64,000 bases of DNA from Capitulum mitella. Its lineage: Eukaryota > Arthropoda > Thecostraca > Pollicipedomorpha > Pollicipedidae. This document shows positions 24,246 to 35,560 of this stretch, piece by piece. The notes beneath the pieces were generated by a model. That model ran no database searches. It saw only the letters and a list, made by a program, of their open reading frames with translations, and had not been told where the DNA came from. The DNA lies in assembly GCA_030062745.1 (NCBI GenBank), contig CP099844.1:25234596-25298595 (forward strand), read 5' to 3'. The number at the start of each line of letters is the position of its first letter. Positions within the stretch are counted from its first letter, which is position 1. The translations under genes were made by a program, and so were the position numbers.

Positions 24246-25919
24246 GACCAGACCGCATTCCGCTGAAGGTCATGACGAGCACTCTGACTCGTCTGCTCCG
24301 CTTCGTTCCGCTCTCGCCGGCCTCTGACCCAGCCTGTTACATCTCTCGCTGACCGACCACGCTCGCGTATAACCCACTACATTCCTTCATGGTCGGAGGC
24401 ATTGGAAGCGAGGGGGCGGCAGAGGGGCAGCTGACTCCCCATCCCCCACCCAGCTTTCGGCAACATTAACCCCATGGCGTTGCATGAAAAGAAACGAGGT
24501 AACAATCAAGGTTGTCACCATCTCCACAGAGGTTCCACCGCTCCTGTTCATGGTCCACCCTTGCATGCTTTAATCTGCTACGTTCCATTGCATTCTGACT
24601 CTCGCTGAATGTATGCCTACCCCTTTTCCGTGCATCCCCTCAAATTTCTACTGCACCATACATCCCAATCTCTCTGCCCTCTGACCCACCATTTTTCTTT
24701 TTTTTTAATAACATGCACTGCCAAAGGCCGAGACCAATTGAAGGTAGTCATCATGTCTCGTCCCACTGTCTGAGCCGGCCCATCCACTGTATCCTCCCTG
24801 ATCCTGCCCCGACAGCACCGCCAGCCGGCAGGACGCTGACGTCAGGGAGCAGTCCCCGCGGCTGACCCTGTCCGGGCCGCGCTGCCGGCCGGCAGGAAGG
24901 TGACGTCACAGAGCAGTCCCGGCGGCGGCCGAGAGGCGGCCGGCCGCGGCCCACGCTCCGGCCAACAATGCCCCGCCCCCGAGCAGCCGGCCCGGCAGGA
25001 CCGTGCAGACTCACAGGCTCGCCGGCCGGCCGCAGCCGCACAGTCGGCGGGGGGCGGGGTGGGGGGCGGGGAAGGCAGGTTGGGGAGCAACCGGTGCCGG
25101 TCCCGCACGACAGCATGAGAAGCGGCCGACTGGGGAAATGCCGCGCCGCTGAACGAATTTGGTTGTGGCAGAAGTTCAGTAGCTGAAAACGTCGTCAGCG
25201 GCTACCCATGCGAATGTTTTAGCATCGCTAACATCAGAAGCCATATTTGGTTTGTGGACGGGGGTCTAAGCAGTTTGTCTTGAATAGCATTTACAAATCC
25301 AATACGGGTTTTATGGTACATCCCTCGGAAAGTCAGAAACGTCTGAGAACGAAGCGGCCATTGCTCCAGGAAAGACATCCGCAAGGCAGACGGGTGCAAA
25401 TCATCCTTAATTCCCGCAATCAAATCACCCTTGCACAGAGGCAAGAACGCTGTCTCGTCTCAGCGGCCAACTCGTAACCAACTTCGCTGCACATCCTCCG
25501 CTCGTGACGCACTGCACCCGGAGTCTGCTTTCCGTGTGGCCAGCTAATCAGCCTCCTGTCCACAGCCGGGCCGCCCAAGAACGACCGCTGCAAGTTAATC
25601 TCAGCCAAGCTTCAAAGGCGGCCGCCAGCCTATTCACCGGCCGCCTGTTCACAGGCGACCACCGGGTATTTCCGTGAGGAGACACAAACCGCCCCCGGCC
25701 GTCTCCGAGCCGCCGCCAGCGGACCTCCCGGGGCGGCCCGCCTCCGCCGCCTGGCTCTCCGGTGTCGCCTGGGTGTGCTCGAGCGCTGGTAATGGGCCGG
25801 CGAATTACCATAGCGGCTGAACCGGTGACCGCCGCCAGCGATTACCATAGTCGGCGCACGTGTCGCCCGCCGTGTCGGAGGCGAAACTGAGTCAGCGGCC
25901 GGCGGTCTGAGCGCTGCAA

Positions 25920-26190
25920 CGCCTCCGCGTCGACTCCTGGGTCACTGAATCCGACATACTGCACCGCTCAGGGTGACCCCGAGCGACCTCAGCAGGACTC
26001 CTGGGCCGCAGCGTCCGACTCCGAACCCTGCTAGCCTGAGTCTTGGGTGGTCTCGGCAGTACTCCTGGATCACAGCGTATGATCCTTGCAACGCTAAGCA
26101 AGGCGTGAGTGGCCTCGGCTCGACCCCTCGGCCACAGCGTCTGACCTCGAGCACTGTTGACCTGAGCTCTGGGTGACTTAACTGGAACCC
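25920..26190. repeat. Decayed roughly 63-bp tandem repeat, about four copies
   Basis: GGACTCCTGGGCCGCAGCG-like segments preceded by CCTCAGCA variants recur near 25925, 25987, 26051 and 26113, a step of 62-64 bp, each followed by a TCCGA or TCTGA segment. Copies are about 70-80% alike by eye. Confidence 0.75.
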
Positions 26191-28429
26191 GTGGGTTCTG
26201 GTTAGGCCATCTGTGGCGCGAGGCTTCTATGCCTCGAACACAACTCGGCCGACCGTGGATGAACCCAGCCGACCATGCTCTGACATCAGCTGACCTGAGC
26301 TCAGCACGAATGATCCTCCTACCGCGGATGATGTCAGACTGACTGCGGCTGGTTCTCGGCTTTATTCCGCTAATCTCAGTGTCATCTCAGCGGGCTCAGA
26401 GCTTCAATCAGCCGGCCATCCTCGGCCCTGCCGATCCACATCTTGCCAGGGAACGGTGGCTAATCAAGCTCAGCTGAGCAGAAACTGGACTCAACAGACT
26501 TCAGCCTGCGTTTGGGACTCTGGCCGGACTCTGGCCGGCGTGGTACGGGAAAGGATTTCCATGACCCCGTCCAATCAGTTTATTTGAAATCGCATCGTGT
26601 CCATTCCGCCTTCAAAACCCTCGCAACTCGGGAACGTGATCTGGGCGCAACATGGTCGCCGCGTTAGAAGCGGCGGGAACACACCAGGCTTAGTAGGTTT
26701 AGAGGGCCCGGTCGCCGACGTGGGCCATCGAGGGAGTGAAATCGACACCAGTAAACCTGCAACGACCGCTGGCCACTCCCAGACGACTGTGAGAACCCTC
26801 CCCTGGCGGGCCATCGCCCGGTGATGACCCACATCAGTCGGCATCGGCCCCACTAATTCGCCGTGACGTGAATCGTCCAGGAACGCAGCCGGGACGCGGG
26901 CGCGGGCTGGGGAGAGCTGGACATCACGTGAAGCCGGCTCACCTGCGCCCCACAGCCGCCGGCCTGGCCCAGGCGGCCGAACACGGCCGTAAAAAGGCCA
27001 CGGCCCCGGGCGCGAGCCGGCCGCATCCGTGCGCCGGATACGCCGCCGCGTCGAGTATCAGCCGATCTCGGACGCGGCGCCGGACAGAGCCGCCCGGTGA
27101 AACTCGGCGGGACAATTGGTATTCCGGCCGGCCGCGACAGTTCCCAGGCTAACGAACGACTGCAAGCCACGCACGTCACTGGCCGGCCGAACGCGGGGCG
27201 AAGTCCCAGGCGCCGGCCGGGCCACGCCGGCGGCGCCGGCAGCTTCTGACCGCCGACGGTGAACAGGCTCGGCACCAACAGGTTCTGGGCGTTGATCAAT
27301 TGGAGTGACGGCCATGGCGTGCAGTCGGTTGCCTACTCGGCGCCCGACGCGGCTGGTCGTGCAGAGTTTCATTCATGGTCAGTCCGCATTAGCGAGTGCA
27401 GAGTACCGCGGTATTTGATGTAAAGGACACTTTCATCGCCCAAGGTATTTGCATGACGAACACGTCCTAAGATTGCATCATGCGCACAGATCAATTTGGG
27501 CACGCCTATTGCGTATGCCAGACAACGACCACCACAGACCTCCTGTTAAGGACAGCGGCATCGACACGAAACGAGAAGCCGCCTGACTCCACCACGGCGG
27601 TGGGGCGATGAGGTAATTCTTTGCCCACATGCTCCCAACGCCAAACTGGGAAGCTCCATTCTTATCAGCTCGCATTAGGAAAGCACAAGACCAGGACGGC
27701 GCGGTCCTCGCACGTCTCCCCAGCGCCGAACCGGCCGCAGTCGGACGCAGGGCCTGGTAACCGGCAACTGCGGAGTCCACGTCTGACCTAAGACAAACGC
27801 TTTTCCGTGCAACAACTTAAGAGTAACGTTGTCTTGTCCAGGTTACGGGATGAAGCTGCATTCATATCCTAGCTTTCAATGCTGACTACAGTTCCATCCA
27901 CGGATACTCGTCCGCTGAGGCATTCCATGGCACTGCCTTTACCGCGGCGCCGGAGCTGCATCGCTGCGAGCATCAGGCCTGCTGCATGCTGGTACTGCGG
28001 GCTTAATCCGGTCCGGCGCGAATCGTTGCAGGCTCTGACGTCATCCGGTGTTGTGGCGGGAGCCCGGGCACACGAGTCTGGGCGGGTGCCATTAACACCT
28101 GTTCCGGGCATCGACGTCCCGTGCGCTCTGGTTCCAACACCAACAGCTAAATCGTTCCATCGGAGGGGATGAATTAGTGGCCTGTCAATCACGCGTTGAC
28201 GGAGGTATCTCTGACACAGGTATAATTCCATTTTAACTGGAGGTCCGCGCACACATACCGTCCGGCGCCCCTGCAGATTTTGAAACGGTCACTAAACGTG
28301 ATGCCGGATTCGTAGAGCAGCTTAATTCATACGTGCTAAATCGGCTTGTTCAGAGTCCACTGGGCTGGAAGCGGGGACAGCAGGCCGGCCGAGGACCAGC
28401 CCAGCCGGTCAGTCCGGGCCTGGACGTAC

Positions 28430-28562
28430 CTGCAGCAAGGGCGATCACGATCCGGGTGGTGCCGCTCTGCACCGCAATCGTGGAGAGCGTGGTGGCCTCC
28501 TGCTGCTCCTGCGAGCCCTCGCGGCGCCCCAGGGGCTCCAGCTGGTCCCCACCCCCGGCCAT
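28430..28562 (-). CDS. CCDC141: CCDC141-like spectrin-repeat protein, first coding exon
   Basis: The exon starts at an ATG (28562-28560 on the minus strand), encodes MAGGGDQLEPLGRREG and on through TTLSTIAVQSGTTRIVIALA, and ends at a good donor GCTGCAG|GTACGT after one base of a codon. The stretch TTLSTIAVQSGTTRIVIA matches the vertebrate CCDC141 N-terminus (TTVSSVAVQAGDSKIVIA as I recall it), and the distance from Met to this block (about 24 residues) is also similar. The frame stays open for about 27 codons upstream of the ATG, but that stretch is GC-rich and I see no pyrimidine-rich acceptor, so I take the ATG as the start and the upstream CpG island (to about 28890) as the 5' UTR and promoter. 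The neighbour upstream is a stomatin-like gene facing the other way. Confidence 0.85.
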
Positions 28563-30300
28563 GTCTCGCCTGACCTGACCGGCTCCCGGCCGCCGGCGGT
28601 GTCTGGCCTGACCCTGAGCCGACCCCGGCCGGTGGGAGGTCACGCCCGGTCTCCCCTATCGGCGGCGTTCCGGCCGCCAGCGGCCGACAGTCGCGTGGGC
28701 AGCACCGCGCGCCGCACCGGCTCTCCGCACCGTCGCCCGGTCACCAGCAACGCGGTACGATCGCGAGCACCAACTGGCCGTCGCGCGCCGGCCGGCCGCC
28801 GCCTCGCCCTGCTTCCCGCGCCCGCCGGCAGGTGTCGCCCCGGTCGGCTGCGGCTGCGGGGCGACGTCGAGCTTCATGAGACGGTCGATAGATGTCAGGC
28901 CGGTTGATAGTTTTCAGGTTAGATGGATAGATGACTCTCGTTGAGAGTTGGAGCGGTCTGCCGGCGTCAGACGAGCGCGACTGACTGGCCCCCCGGGAGA
29001 TGATTCGCCATTTTCACAACTACGCTTTCAATTAGTGTCGGCAGCATGCCACAACAACCTTCTTAACACGAGAGATGGGGCAACACCACGATGAAAGATG
29101 ACCCCCAAGAGAGGAAAAAATGACAGGCCATGGGCACGGTGCAGAAATGCCTTTCTACAGCAGTAGCGTCGGAGCTTCTGTGGAGATGGGGACAAACGAG
29201 GTTTTCACCTCGTTTCTTTCCATGTACCACCGTAAGGTCTATGTTGTCCAAAGTTGGGGGGCAGCTGCCCCTCCCCCCCGGTTCTTACGCCCGAAGGCGA
29301 AATGAGACAAAAGTTCGGAAATTATATCTTATCAATAGTTCGGTGTTCCAACGGCTAGGCACACAAGCTGCTTCGACATTCCACGAGCGGTATCGAGGTA
29401 GCTCACATGACTGCAATTACACCTAAAGCCTGGGAAATCCGCAAAGGCTATGAAACCATGAAAACAAACGTAAATCATACTCCCGTACAACAAAACAGAC
29501 AGGCATGTCACCACCAGATGTCATCGCCTTCGCCGACAAAGGGCCGTAAAGCCGCTCAAACAAACACAAATCCCCAGCAAAAATACACTCGACCTAGCAG
29601 TCCGCTGCCCGTCACCCTAAGCCAAACAACTGCTCTCTGACGCCGCCGCCTGGCCGGCCGCCGACGCCGGCGGCCGTCGGCGGCCGGTGCTGGGCGCACG
29701 CGCCGACGGCCGGCCGGACCAGTCGACGGTCCTGTCCGGCGGCGACCGACGGCGACGGTCGGCGGCGACACAGAGAGCGGGGCGGCGCCGCGGTGGGTCG
29801 GACCGGTCCGGACACCGGAGACGAGACGGTCACGGGGGCGCGCGAGGCAGCGGGGCCAGTGTCGGGTGTCTTGACCGAGCACTCGGCCCGGCGGGGAGGG
29901 ACGGTGACAGCGTGGTGGCCCAGCGGGGTTCGGCGAAGCGAGCTTACACACTGCTCGCTGGGCAGTGCTGAGTTACGCGTGAATCGACGGAGAGCGGTCC
30001 CGGTTAGGCCGTGGAAGACGGCTGACTGACACCGGATTCCGGTAGGGAGCGGGCAGACGACGCGAGTGACAGCCAACCCGTGCATCGGCAAAAACCGTGA
30101 CGTCTGGCACCCGCCCTGGGACCGGAGCTCCGAGCATGTGACGTGCCGCGACGTGACGTGACGTGACGTGGCAGTCGTCCGAGCCCGTGACTCCGGAGCA
30201 AGCTCACTCCCGCGACAGCTCTCAGTCTGCACTTAGCTCAACACCGAGTGCGGCGGCGGCGATGTCTCGACCACTCCGGCACTAGCCTGAGCCCCCGACC
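28563..30300. promoter_or_regulatory. Shared divergent 5' region between the CCDC141-like and stomatin-like genes
   Basis: The two genes start on opposite strands 1.74 kb apart. CpG-rich blocks lie at both ends (28563-28890 and about 29640-30300), with an AT-richer middle (28900-29640) that contains a 9-bp perfect hairpin AAACGAGGT/ACCTCGTTT at about 29195-29216 and no coding frame I trust. At 30151-30170 the pentamer ACGTG is repeated four times, with further ACGTG at 30141. I see no TATA box at a useful position. Confidence 0.5.
30151..30170. promoter_or_regulatory. ACGTG pentamer array upstream of the stomatin-like gene
   Basis: Four tandem ACGTG units, forming overlapping TGACGTG motifs, lie 131-150 bp before the start codon. 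Such motifs fit half-sites for CREB/ATF-type bZIP factors and the RCGTG core of hypoxia-response elements. Function is inferred from motif form only. Confidence 0.35.
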
Positions 30301-31242
30301 ATGGCCTCCGCGGGGAAGTGGCCGGGCCCGGCCGAGGCGGCCGGACCGAGCGGGATCCACCAGCCGGCCGGTGAGGACGCACCCCTGCCGAGGCAGCGGC
30401 CGCCGCCGCGCATCCTCGGCCAGACCGACCGCCCGGTGGTGTCCAACATGTGCGAACTGGTGCTGACCGCGCTCGCCTGGCTGCTCGTGCTCGCCTTCTT
30501 CCCGCTGTCCATGTTCGCGTGCGTGCGCGTGGTGCAGGAGTACGAGCGGGCCATCATCTTCCGGCTGGGCCGGCTGCTGCCCGGCGGCGCGCAGGGCCCG
30601 GGCCTCTTCCTGATGCTGCCCTGCCTGGACAAGTTCAGCTGCGTCGACCTGCGCGTCGTCTCGTTCGACGTGGCGCCGCAGGAGATCCTCACCAAGGACC
30701 TGGTCACCATCTCGGTGGACGCCGTCGTCTACTTCCGCATCTTCGAGCCGATCGTGTCGGTGACGAACGTCGAGAACTCCGGCTACTCAACGCGCCTGCT
30801 GGCGGCCACCACGCTGCGCACGGTGCTCGGCCAGTACTCGCTGGCCGACATCCTCTCCCAGCGCGAGAGCATCGCCCACCAGATGCAGGAGGTGCTGGAC
30901 GAGGCCACCGACGCCTGGGGCGTCAAGGTGGAGCGGGTCGAGGTCAAGGACGTGCGGCTGCCGCAGGAGCTGCAGCGCGCCATGGCTGCCGAGGCCGAGG
31001 CCAGTCGCGAGGCCAAGGCCAAGGTGATCGCCGCCGAGGGAGAGATGAAGTCGTCCCGGGCCCTGAAGGACGCCGCCGACATCATGTGCACCAGCCCGTC
31101 GGCGCTGCAGCTGCGTTACCTGCAGACGCTCAACACCATCTCGGCCGAGAAGAACAGCACCATTATCTTCCCGGTGCCCATCGACATCCTCGGGGGCTTC
31201 ATGGGCAACAAGGCCAAGCCAAAGCGAGAGGAATTTTTGTAG
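30301..31242 (+). CDS. STOM: Stomatin/MEC-2-type band-7 (SPFH) membrane protein
   Basis: A complete 313-residue protein in one uninterrupted frame. Stomatins are palmitoylated scaffolds on the inner face of the plasma membrane that form oligomers in cholesterol-rich domains and modulate ion channels such as ASIC/DEG-ENaC. Residues 1-50 are a Pro-rich N-terminal tail. Residues 52-75 are the hydrophobic hairpin, with a Pro at 68 and a Cys at 74 in the positions of the conserved turn proline and acylated cysteine. The band-7/SPFH domain follows: EYERAIIFRLGR (80-91), PPQEILTKD-like APQEILTKD (125-133), LQRAMAAEAEASREAKAKVI (224-243), AEKNSTIIFPVPIDIL (282-297). Length is close to human stomatin (288) plus a longer tail. 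The start has a good context (CGACCATGG) and an in-frame TAG lies at 30283-30285. The third codon base is almost always G or C. Stomatin genes usually have several introns; this one has none, which suggests a retrocopy or intron loss. The frame is intact, so it is probably functional. Confidence 0.96.
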   Translation: MASAGKWPGPAEAAGPSGIHQPAGEDAPLPRQRPPPRILGQTDRPVVSNMCELVLTALAWLLVLAFFPLSMFACVRVVQEYERAIIFRLGRLLPGGAQGPGLFLMLPCLDKFSCVDLRVVSFDVAPQEILTKDLVTISVDAVVYFRIFEPIVSVTNVENSGYSTRLLAATTLRTVLGQYSLADILSQRESIAHQMQEVLDEATDAWGVKVERVEVKDVRLPQELQRAMAAEAEASREAKAKVIAAEGEMKSSRALKDAADIMCTSPSALQLRYLQTLNTISAEKNSTIIFPVPIDILGGFMGNKAKPKREEFL

Positions 31243-32435
31243 AGTGACGGCGAACGCCGAGTCAGAAAGAAGATCCCGGCGCCTGGCCACCAGACCAACT
31301 CATGGAAACTCTGCAGAGGCCTAACTGAATTGGAACTGTCCAAATATCGAAACAACAGCGATGGCCTTTTTGCTAAAAAGCCTGCTACTTCCATATCACC
31401 CGCTATACGAAGATACAACATGGGCTCTGTATCCCTAGGCGCAAAAGGCATGATGTGACGCGGTCAGAGCAGAGCATGGCTATATACCATGAAAGTACGA
31501 CTGGCTTCTTCGAACAGCTGATTTTTCTTAGTGTTTTTAATCCCTGGGACAAACAAACTGCTCCTTTGAAAGTTTGGCTGGAACTGGAGATGTTGTTTCA
31601 TATGTAACGTTGAAGTGTATCCCGTACGTAGGACGCCTGCTGTGAGTGGCGCCTATGTCTATTTGCGCTGTGATTTGTTACCTGTATTAATGCGGTTCTC
31701 AAAGCCGTCGCTCCATGCTGAAACGCTTTTTTGCGATAATACTTCACATAGACTAACAAATCTGAAACGGATGTTTCAACAACGCCTTTTGAGTTCCTCT
31801 AATTTGTTGTACGATTGTTGATTTACTCTTGTTCGGAAATGAAAGATATTTACATTCGCTGGTCGTTCTTTGCCTCACGAATGTCTGCAAGAGAAAAGTT
31901 TGTAATATAGTTTAAGCTTATTTGTTAGCATGTGAGTTTCGGTTTACCACTCGATTTGCAGGAATAACTCACATTCACCATTATATATTCGCGACCGCAT
32001 TTAGCATTTACTGCGCGGAACAGACGATTTCCGAAAACGGTTTAGTGAACTGTTTACATGAATTATTAAACAACTGCAGTCGCGATGCTCGCGGAATCGA
32101 AATCATCCCCGTTTGATTATTTATCCACACGTCCGACGAAAGAAAACTGTGCTCTTTTCTGACGTTTCACGATCAAACTATTCCAAGCATACATGATTTA
32201 GGCGAATGTCAGCGAGAAAAAACTCCTTTGAAATCGTCATTTGCTTTCTTTGACGTCAATGGTTTTTCCTCTGGAAGCTTGCAATTTACACTCGTCCCGA
32301 TTTGTCATAAGTCAATCTATGTTGCGGATACGGCCATTGCACTTGTTTTCCCCTTTTCTCAAGCTTCATTACCATATCCGATTTAAAACGCAGACATCTA
32401 TTAGCTAAAACCTCTTCCCATTTGGGGCTGCGTAT
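31243..32435. other. AT-rich stretch downstream of the stomatin-like gene
   Basis: No exon, repeat or RNA gene recognised. I found no AATAAA in the first 800 bp after the stop; an ATTAAA at 32065-32070 is the nearest poly(A)-signal candidate I noticed. There is no A-rich tract or clear flanking direct repeat right after the frame that would mark a recent retrocopy. Confidence 0.5.
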
Positions 32436-32439
32436 GACC

Positions 32440-33550
32440 AACTCCTCCGCAGCGCCCCCAGCTGGGGCGGAGGCTCATCCGCAGCGCCCCAGCTGAACCT
32501 GCAACTCGGCCGCAATGTCCCAGTTGAGGCGGCGACTTCTCCGCACCGTCCCCGGCTGAGGAGGCGACTTCTCCACACCGCCCCCGGCTGAGGAGGCGAC
32601 TCCTCCACACCGCCCCCAGCTGAGGAGGCGACTTCTCCACACCGCCCCCGGCTGAGGAGGCGACTCCTCCACACCGCCCCCAGCTGAGGCGGCGACTTCT
32701 CCACATCCCCCCAACTGAGGCGGCGACTTCTCCACATCCCCCAACTGAGGCGGCGACTTCTCCACACCGCCCCCAGCTGAGGCGGTGACTTCTCCATAGC
32801 GCCTCAGCTGAGGCGGCGACTTCTCCACACCGCCCCCAGCTGCGGCGGCGACTTCTCCACACCGCCCCCAGCTGCGGCGGCGACTTCTCCACACCGCCCC
32901 AGCTGCGGCGGCGTCTTCTCCACAACGCCCCCAGCTGCGGCGGCGTCTTCTCCACACCGTCCCCAGCTGCGGCGGCGACTTCTCCACACCGCCCCCAGCT
33001 GCGGCGGCGTCTTCTCCACACCGCCCCCAGCTGAGGCGGTGACTCCTCCATAGCGCCTCAGCTGAGGCGGCGACTTCTCCGCACCGTCCCCGGCTGAGGC
33101 GGCGACTTCACCACACCGCCCTCAGCTGAGGAGGCGACTTCTCCGCACCGCCCCCAGCTGAGGCGGTGATTCCTCCATAGCGCCTCAGCTGAGGCGGCGA
33201 CTTCTCCGCACCGTCCCCGGCTGAGGCGGCGACTTCACCACACCGCCCCCAGCTGAGGAGGCGACTTCTCCGCACCGCCCCCAGCTGAGGCGGTGACTTC
33301 TCCACACCGCCCCCAGCTGAGGCGGCGACTTCTCCACACCGCCCCCAGCTGAGGCGGCGACTTCTCCACACCGCCCCCAGCTGAGGCGGCGACTTCTCCA
33401 CACCGCCCCCAGCTGAGGCGGCGACTTCTCCACACCGCCCCCAGCTGAGGCGGCGACTTCTCCACACCGTCCCCAGCTGAGGCGGCGACTTCTCCGCACC
33501 GTCCCCAGCTGCGGCGGCGACTTCTCCGCACCGTCCCCAGCTGCGGCGGC
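32440..33550. repeat. 32-bp minisatellite, about 34 copies
   Basis: The unit reads GAGGCGGCGACTTC, then TCCACACCGC, then CCCCAGCT, with an exact 32-bp step in the best-preserved part (for example 33301, 33333, 33365, 33397). Units near 33250-33480 are almost identical, and both edges are diverged. Because 32 is not a multiple of 3 and no frame has a stop, long frames run through it on the minus strand with a 32-residue repeat (EKSPPQLGAVW and so on). I regard these as by-products. Each well-kept unit contains the E-box CAGCTG. Confidence 0.97.
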
Positions 33551-33559
33551 CGGCGTCGG

Positions 33560-33969
33560 ACCGTTCTCGACGCGCGGACTTGGCCGGCCGCGCGTGCCCT
33601 CTCAGCGTCACCGAGCCGACAACAGAGCCTGTCGGACAGGCGCGCAGCCGCCACTGCCAACTAGTACAGCCGTCGCCGCCTCCCGCGGCGGGCGCGCCGG
33701 CTGGACTCGGCCGCCGACCGGCCGCCGCCGACGGCCGCGGCGCGCTTAATCACCGCGCGTCGACGGCGACGACCGGCGGCCGGGTAGGGTGTCGGCCGCG
33801 GCGGCGCGCCGCCTGAAGAGCGACGCGCCGACGTGGCGCGCGTGCCGTCACGGGCCGCGCTAAACCCCCTATAAATAGCCGGGGGCGGTCCGGCGTCGGC
33901 CAAGAGCGACGCCTGCCATCGGCCGGACCCGGTCCGCCGGCGCGCCGCAATAAAGACGGTGCCGATGGA
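33560..33969 (+). promoter_or_regulatory. CpG island with a TATA-box core promoter
   Basis: A very CpG-rich block between the minisatellite and AT-rich DNA. At 33870-33878 the plus strand reads TATAAATAG, a near-ideal TATA box, flanked by GC-rich sequence. A transcript start would be expected near 33898-33905. The box reads rightward. The first ATG downstream is at 33965 in good context (GCCGATGG). Confidence 0.55.
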
Positions 33970-34094
33970 CGCCTGGCCGCGCCGTCACGGCTTGTCCGCT
34001 CCGTACCGGGGGCTGGGGCGACGACTTGCCGGCCGTGATGACCGCGTGCAGAGCCAGAAATGGGCCGTGTCACTCGCAGATCACGTGCTTTCGA
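33965..34094 (+). CDS. Candidate first coding exon of an unidentified plus-strand gene
   Basis: The frame opens at the first ATG after the TATA box, beginning MDAWPRRHGLSAPYRGL, and stays open for 43 codons to a donor-like site TTTCGA|GTGAGT (34095-34100). A second donor-like GTAAGT lies at 34105. The frame closes just beyond. I recognise no domain and could not find the next exon. The support is only the promoter, the ATG context and the donor; it could equally be a non-coding transcript. Confidence 0.25.
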
Positions 34095-34100
34095 GTGAGT

Positions 34101-35359
34101 AGGAGTAAGTAAGAGAACAAGACTTCTGCGGGGTATTTTTGATTGAAAATAAAAGGGAAGAAATGTTCGTCATGTGGAAAGTGCACGATGGATCACGGAA
34201 GAAACCCGAATCACTCATGGTTCGAAGCAGCAGCTTGGACCGATCGAAATCCTGTGATTAAATCCTGGATCACTTCGAAATAGGTCACAATACAACAAAG
34301 AAACGATGCGTGAATCGCAAAAAAGCATCGATATCGCCAAAACTGGAGACAGGACTCCGCACGGGTTCATCCCCTGCCTAAAATCCCGTTCAAGAGTGGA
34401 CAGTCTCATAAAGAGAACCTAATGCTTACCGACTCCTACAAAACCAAAACGTTCCCAGAGTTCCACACCCTGCGGGGGTACCCGACGCCTGCCTGACAAA
34501 TTATTTATTAGGATTTATTAATAAATATTCCGTCTTAATATACCCCCTGAACATACATTAATATTGTGATTACCACAGAACACTTTATCATGACTATTGT
34601 TAATAATAATAAAGCGATTGCTTGATTAAAAGAAGCCCACAGAATCTGAAGGTCACAGAAATCTTACTTGGAAGCCGTGTAGTGTGTGTTCGGGATTTAA
34701 GACCTGTTTTCAACCAGGTCATGCAGCATAAATGGCATATGCTTCGTTCATTTCAAAGCACGTCCAAGACCTCATTTTTTCCAGAACATGAACTCATTTG
34801 ATACATTTTCAGGACACTGAAAAACTCCGAACACATTTGGGCGGCCTGGGTCTCTGCATAAAACCCAAGGCTCCACACCTGTCCATCAGACAGGAGGCTG
34901 AATTATGAGAAGTCCACTCATTTAAACTGAGCTACAAGTATTGCAGAAACAGCTGACCACACACGACTTTCACGGGCGAACAGAAAAGGCATACTTAAAG
35001 TACCTTTCTCCTCAAAAAATTATTGCACTAATTTACTTAAGGAAGTACAAGTATGTGACATACCTTGTGCAAATCTAAACTAAAAAGGACTCAATTACGG
35101 AAATTCCAAGAAGGATTCATAACCGATGTCTCCAATTTGCGCGTCCGAAGCAATAAACAGCAGGCCGTATGATGAATGTCTATGGTCGTGCGTCACTTAG
35201 TGTCAAATGACCCGACATGCCGGATTTGATCATTTGTCAAACTTCTGTTAGGCCATCATTAATCCAGGCGCTAACGCTGCGAGAGGAGGCCAGCGATGGC
35301 GTCAGGACGACGCGCCAGGGACGGGCCGTGGCCACCCCGGCCCGGGCGTCATCACTCAC
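34101..35359. other. Gene-free AT-rich stretch
   Basis: Nothing recognisable apart from TTATTA-rich runs near 34500-34620. No splice-flanked coding frame or RNA gene seen. Confidence 0.55.
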
Positions 35360-35560
35360 CTTCTGCAGTCGACGGAGGAATTCCTGCTCCTCCCCGAGAC
35401 GGCCGGAGTCGCCGATCCTGCTCGATGAGCGGTGACCTGTTGTCTGGGCGGAGCGAGTGATCCGTGCAAGGTCAGGCACTTCACTGTTCGGCGAGGGAAG
35501 AAGGGCTGGCGCTGTTGATGCGTTTCCGGTGGTGTCCGTCCCAATCCTTTCACATGGCTT
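35360..35560 (-). CDS. Internal exon of an unidentified minus-strand gene
   Basis: A 201-nt block, open throughout (67 codons), lies between an acceptor CTCTTTTACACAG and a donor CAGAAG|GTGAGT. Phase is 0 at both ends. It begins KPCERIGTDTTGNASTAP and ends RLGEEQEFLRRLQK. The first part is Ser/Thr/Pro-rich and looks disordered; the last 15 residues look like the start of a charged helix. The identical phase and strand of the candidate exons at 44868-45456, 45875-46063 and 50383-50712 suggest one gene, but that is inference and the 9.3-kb gap contains transposons. I do not recognise the protein. Confidence 0.55.

Noticed and set aside
32401..33611. Long minus-strand frames (up to 216 codons) with a 32-residue repeat
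   Set aside because: They are translations of a 32-bp minisatellite that lacks stops in every frame; no start, splice or domain support.
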